A stretch of DNA of 7,904 bases from Lentisphaeria bacterium (GTDB lineage Bacteria; Verrucomicrobiota; Lentisphaeria; JABSQK01; UBA12247), in contig DMTJ01000592.1 in NCBI GenBank assembly GCA_003477185.1, forward strand, positions 1 to 7,904, written 5' to 3'. This document shows, piece by piece, positions 5,283 to 7,904 of this stretch (the stretch's first letter is position 1; each line of letters starts with the position of its first letter). Both the position numbers and the translations under genes were made by a program. The notes beneath the pieces are model-generated. The model was not told where the DNA came from and made no database searches. It saw only the letters and a program-made list of their open reading frames with translations.

Positions 5283-6365
5283 ATGAGCCAGGTTTATAAT
5301 TTCAGCGCAGGCCCCGCCACGCTGCCGGCTGCGGTAATGCAGAAGGCTGCCGAAGAATTCACCGACTACCAGGGCCTCGGCTACGGTATCCTCGAAGCCA
5401 GCCACCGCAGCAAAGAGTTCACGGCTGTCATCGATGGTGCGGAGTCCGCAATTCGCGAACTGTTGAGCATTCCCGAAGACTATTCCGTTCTGTTTCTGCA
5501 GGGCGGCGCGAGCACCCAGTTTGCCATGATCCCAATGAACTTGCTGGGCGAAGGGCAGACTGCGGACTACGTGGACACCGGTTCCTGGAGCCAGAAGGCA
5601 GCTAAGGAAGGCAAGCTACAGGGAAAAGCCAATGTCGTCGCGAGCAGCGGGCCGAACTACACGTCAATCCCCGATGCCGACAGCTGGAACTGCACGCCCG
5701 ACGCTGCCTACCTGCATATCACCAGTAACAATACCATCTACGGCACCCAGTTTGCCAGCTTCCCGACCGCGCCGGCTGGCGTCCCGCTCATCGCTGATAT
5801 GTCCAGTGATATCTTGTCGCGCGATTTCGACGTCTCGAACTTTGGATTGATCTATGGTGGTGCCCAGAAAAATCTTGGCCCTTCGGGGGTGACGCTGGTG
5901 ATCGCCAGGACAGACCTCATCAGCAGGGGCCCAGCAAATGTTCCCACGATGTTGCGGTATGACACCCATGTCGATAAGGCGTCGCTGTACAACACACCAC
6001 CCACCTTCGCGATCTATATGGTCGGGCTAGTTGCACAGTGGGTTCAGAGCAGAGGCGGCCTGGCAGGCATCGAGGCGACCAACGCTGAAAAGGCTGCACT
6101 GATCTACGACTGCATTGACGCAGACGACTTTTACCAAGGCCCGGCTGCCAAGGCCGACCGCTCCAAGATGAACGTCTGCTTCACGATCGGTGATGCCGAA
6201 CGCGAGGGCACCTTCGTCAAGCAAGCTAGCGCGATCGGCTTGGTAGGGCTGAAAGGGCATCGCTCCGTGGGCGGCATGCGGGCAAGCATCTACAACGCGA
6301 TGCCGATCGAAGGCGTCCGCAATCTGGTGGCGTTCATGCAAGAATTCCGCGCTCAGCACGGCTGA
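5283..6365 (+). CDS. serC: Phosphoserine aminotransferase
   Basis: This PLP enzyme converts 3-phosphohydroxypyruvate and glutamate to phosphoserine and 2-oxoglutarate, the second step of serine synthesis. It may also serve pyridoxine synthesis. It is full length at 360 residues, cytoplasmic and normally a homodimer. The cofactor lysine is Lys196 in [12 protein letters not shown]. Other visible active-site features are the N-terminal [11 protein letters not shown], His41-Arg42 in SHRSKEF, the QGGASTQF phosphate-cup loop (73-80), Trp102, which stacks on PLP, Thr151 in NNTIYG, Asp172 in IADMSSDIL for the pyridine nitrogen, and the C-terminal [18 protein letters not shown] block (324-341). The QGGAST loop and GILEASHRS segment differ from the E. 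coli form (GGGRGQF) and resemble SerC of other phyla, including Bacillota and PVC bacteria. A GGA three bases into the GATGGAATCGAC leader is a modest ribosome site. The stop overlaps the next start as TGATG. Confidence 0.97.
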   Translation: MSQVYNFSAGPATLPAAVMQKAAEEFTDYQGLGYGILEASHRSKEFTAVIDGAESAIRELLSIPEDYSVLFLQGGASTQFAMIPMNLLGEGQTADYVDTGSWSQKAAKEGKLQGKANVVASSGPNYTSIPDADSWNCTPDAAYLHITSNNTIYGTQFASFPTAPAGVPLIADMSSDILSRDFDVSNFGLIYGGAQKNLGPSGVTLVIARTDLISRGPANVPTMLRYDTHVDKASLYNTPPTFAIYMVGLVAQWVQSRGGLAGIEATNAEKAALIYDCIDADDFYQGPAAKADRSKMNVCFTIGDAEREGTFVKQASAIGLVGLKGHRSVGGMRASIYNAMPIEGVRNLVAFMQEFRAQHG

Positions 6366-7216
6366 TGGGCAAGATAGTGCAGACACTTACCCAGACTAGC
6401 ACCGTCACGTCCTTCGGCGGGCAGCAGGCCGTTTACAGGCACACATCCGCGGCCTTGAACTGCGAGATGAACGTAGGGGTCTATCTCCCCCCGCAGGCAG
6501 CCACCGGCCCCTGCCCCGTCCTGTATTGGCTCAGCGGGCTCACCTGCACCGAACAGAACTTTGTGACCAAGGCAGGCGCACAGCAGTACGCCGCCGAGCA
6601 CGGGATCATCGTCGTGGCCCCGGACACCAGCCCGCGCGGCGATGATGTCCCGGACGACGACGGCTATGACCTTGGCTGTGGCGCTGGTTTCTATCTGAAC
6701 GCCACCCGTGCCCCTTGGAGCAAGCACTACCACATGTACGACTATGTGGTCAGTGAACTGCCAGCCTTGATCGACGCGACCTTCCAAACGACGGGAAAAG
6801 CCGGCATTTTTGGCCATTCGATGGGAGGCCACGGTGCGCTCACTATTGCGCTCAAGAATCCCGGCAAGTACGTGTCGGTTTCTGCGTTTTCCCCAATCGT
6901 GGCTCCCGCCAGCGTGCCATGGGGGCACAAAGCGTTTTCCGCGTACCTCGGAGACGATCAGTCCCAATGGCAAGCACACGACGCCTGCGCGTTGGTCGCG
7001 TCAGCCAGCGAGAAGCTGCCTCTGCTGATTGATCAGGGCGACGGTGACTGCTTCCTTGAGGAGCAATTGCAGCCCGCACGGCTCGAACAGGCTTGCGCCG
7101 CAGCTGGCCATCCGCTGACTCTGCGCCTGCAGCCGGGCTACGATCACAGCTACTACTTCATCAGCACATTTATCGGCGACCACTTCGCCCACCACGCGGC
7201 GGCGCTGAAGGACTGA
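6365..7216 (+). CDS. fghA: S-formylglutathione hydrolase
   Basis: This esterase-D-family serine hydrolase splits S-formylglutathione to formate and glutathione, the second step of glutathione-dependent formaldehyde detoxification. Its 283 residues match the family. The alpha/beta-hydrolase triad is complete: Ser152 in [13 protein letters not shown], Asp228 by position in [11 protein letters not shown], and His261 in [14 protein letters not shown]. Family signatures [13 protein letters not shown] (54-66, the oxyanion side) and [15 protein letters not shown] (85-99) are intact. There is no signal peptide, so it is cytoplasmic. The ATG shares one base with the serC stop (TGATG) and has no ribosome site of its own, so it probably depends on ribosomes finishing serC. 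The usual partner, glutathione-dependent formaldehyde dehydrogenase (frmA/adhC), is not in the window. The assignment is very secure. Confidence 0.97.
   Translation: MGKIVQTLTQTSTVTSFGGQQAVYRHTSAALNCEMNVGVYLPPQAATGPCPVLYWLSGLTCTEQNFVTKAGAQQYAAEHGIIVVAPDTSPRGDDVPDDDGYDLGCGAGFYLNATRAPWSKHYHMYDYVVSELPALIDATFQTTGKAGIFGHSMGGHGALTIALKNPGKYVSVSAFSPIVAPASVPWGHKAFSAYLGDDQSQWQAHDACALVASASEKLPLLIDQGDGDCFLEEQLQPARLEQACAAAGHPLTLRLQPGYDHSYYFISTFIGDHFAHHAAALKD
7208..7212 (+). promoter_or_regulatory. Ribosome binding site deciding the nth start
   Basis: AAGGA sits in the last sense codons of fghA, six bases before GTG 7219. The alternative ATG 7237 has no comparable site. This favours the GTG start and an N-terminus six residues longer than that of E. 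coli Nth. Confidence 0.7.
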
Positions 7217-7218
7217 CA

Positions 7219-7866
7219 GTGGCCCGCATTCGGCGCATGACCAAAGCCCAGATCGCAGAGTGCTTTGCGATCTTCGCAAAGACCATCGAGCCCAAATCTG
7301 AGCTGAAGTGGGAATCGCCGTTGGACCTGGTAATCGCCGTTCTGCTGTCTGCCCAAGCCACGGATATCGGCGTAAACAAGGCGACGCGACCATTATTCGC
7401 ACGCTGTCGCAGCTGTGAGGACTATCTGGAGCTGGGCGAGGAAGGCGTACGCGAGGCGATCAAGACCATCGGCCTGTTCCGCAACAAGGCCAAGCACGTG
7501 ATCGGGCTTTGCCACTTGCTCCTGAATGAACATGGCGGCGAAGTCCCTTCGGACCGCGAGGCGCTCGAGCGCCTCCCCGGCGTAGGTCGCAAGACCGCTA
7601 ACGTGGTGCTGAACGTGTGCTTCAACCAAGCCACTCTCGCTGTCGACACGCACATCTTCCGGGTCGCCAACCGCATGGGTTTCTGCGACGAAAAAACACC
7701 GCTGGCGACAGAACAGGCGCTGCTCAAGAAGATCCCCCCGGAGCATCTCAAGCCCGCGCATCATTATCTCATTCTGCACGGGCGCTATACCTGCAAAGCG
7801 CGTAAGCCTATTTGCAGCGCCTGCACCGTGCGGGCCTGCTGCAATTACACAGACAAGATAGACTAA
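7219..7866 (+). CDS. nth: Endonuclease III (DNA glycosylase / AP lyase, 4Fe-4S)
   Basis: This base-excision repair enzyme removes oxidised pyrimidines and nicks abasic sites by beta-elimination. From GTG 7219 it has 215 residues; from ATG 7237, which aligns with the E. coli start (MTKAQ versus MNKAK), it has 209. The helix-hairpin-helix is LPGVGRKTANVV (119-130) with catalytic Lys125, and the second catalytic residue is Asp143 in AVDTHIFRV. The iron-sulfur cluster ligands are Cys192, Cys199, Cys202 and Cys208, with the family's C-x6-C-x2-C-x5-C spacing; an extra Cys207 lies beside the last. SPLDLVIAVLLSAQATD (33-49) and HHYLILHGRYTC (181-192) are strongly conserved blocks. A longer frame upstream lies inside fghA and is not used. 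GTG is two bases after the fghA stop and has an AAGGA site. Its own stop overlaps a new ATG as TAATG. Assignment is very secure, start slightly less. Confidence 0.95.
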   Translation: MARIRRMTKAQIAECFAIFAKTIEPKSELKWESPLDLVIAVLLSAQATDIGVNKATRPLFARCRSCEDYLELGEEGVREAIKTIGLFRNKAKHVIGLCHLLLNEHGGEVPSDREALERLPGVGRKTANVVLNVCFNQATLAVDTHIFRVANRMGFCDEKTPLATEQALLKKIPPEHLKPAHHYLILHGRYTCKARKPICSACTVRACCNYTDKID

Positions 7867-7904
7867 TGTTTGCCCGGGTCGCTCGCGTCGCGACGGTACT
7901 TGCA
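7866..7904 (+). CDS. First codons of a downstream gene (truncated by the window edge)
   Basis: An ATG at 7866 overlaps the nth stop by one base (TAATG) and is open for the 13 codons left, MFARVARVATVLA. The short basic start followed by small hydrophobic residues would fit the beginning of a signal peptide or membrane segment, but 13 residues cannot identify a protein. The overlap repeats the serC-fghA junction, which supports it being real and part of the same transcript. Confidence 0.5.
   Translation, partial: MFARVARVATVLA

Noticed and set aside
6353..6979. 208-residue minus-strand ORF antisense to fghA
   Set aside because: It is a shadow of the strongly recognised S-formylglutathione hydrolase; its translation has no recognisable domain.
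7093..7218. Upstream extension of nth to ATG 7093
   Set aside because: The extra 42 codons lie entirely within fghA in another frame and read as low-quality sequence; Nth proteins begin near the GTG/ATG pair at 7219/7237.

Overview
The window is bacterial, fairly GC-rich (roughly 57-60% by eye) and densely coded, with no mobile element, CRISPR array, rRNA or tRNA that I can recognise. I tentatively place it in the PVC group (Verrucomicrobiota or a relative). The SerC is of the GAST-type rather than the E. coli type, a C4 zinc-ribbon gene sits beside a PtsN-like gene, and there is a TMTC-like membrane protein with TPRs. This placement is inference from gene content, not a phylogeny.

Left arm, minus strand (1-1928). 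Three genes look like one tightly packed operon. It is read from a lipoprotein cysteine protease of clan CD (caspase/legumain fold), through an O6-alkylguanine-DNA alkyltransferase (ogt; 4-bp ATGA overlap), into a secreted protein that runs off the left edge (34-bp overlap). The secreted protein looks like a peptidase-MA-type fold that has lost its zinc motif. The edge gene has no stop inside the window, and I found it by reading the reverse strand directly.

Middle, plus strand (2032-2844). After a 103-bp divergent intergenic region come a short C4 zinc-ribbon protein (PF02591 type, related to chlamydial CT398/CdsZ) and, 18 bp later, a PTS EIIA domain protein of the PtsN type. The pair suggests a regulatory module, possibly linked to sigma-54. 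The 498-bp stretch 2845-3342 holds only one doubtful minus-strand ORF and a perfect 14-bp palindrome.

Right arm, plus strand (3343-7904). A 611-residue GT-C-like multi-pass membrane protein with C-terminal TPR repeats (TMTC/O-mannosyltransferase-like) is followed, after a 104-bp gap, by a compact run: serC, S-formylglutathione hydrolase, endonuclease III and the first codons of a further gene. The junctions are TGATG, a 2-bp gap and TAATG, so translation is probably coupled. The run links serine synthesis, glutathione-dependent formaldehyde detoxification and base-excision repair. With ogt on the left, the window is rich in functions dealing with alkyl and aldehyde damage, though no shared regulation is demonstrated.
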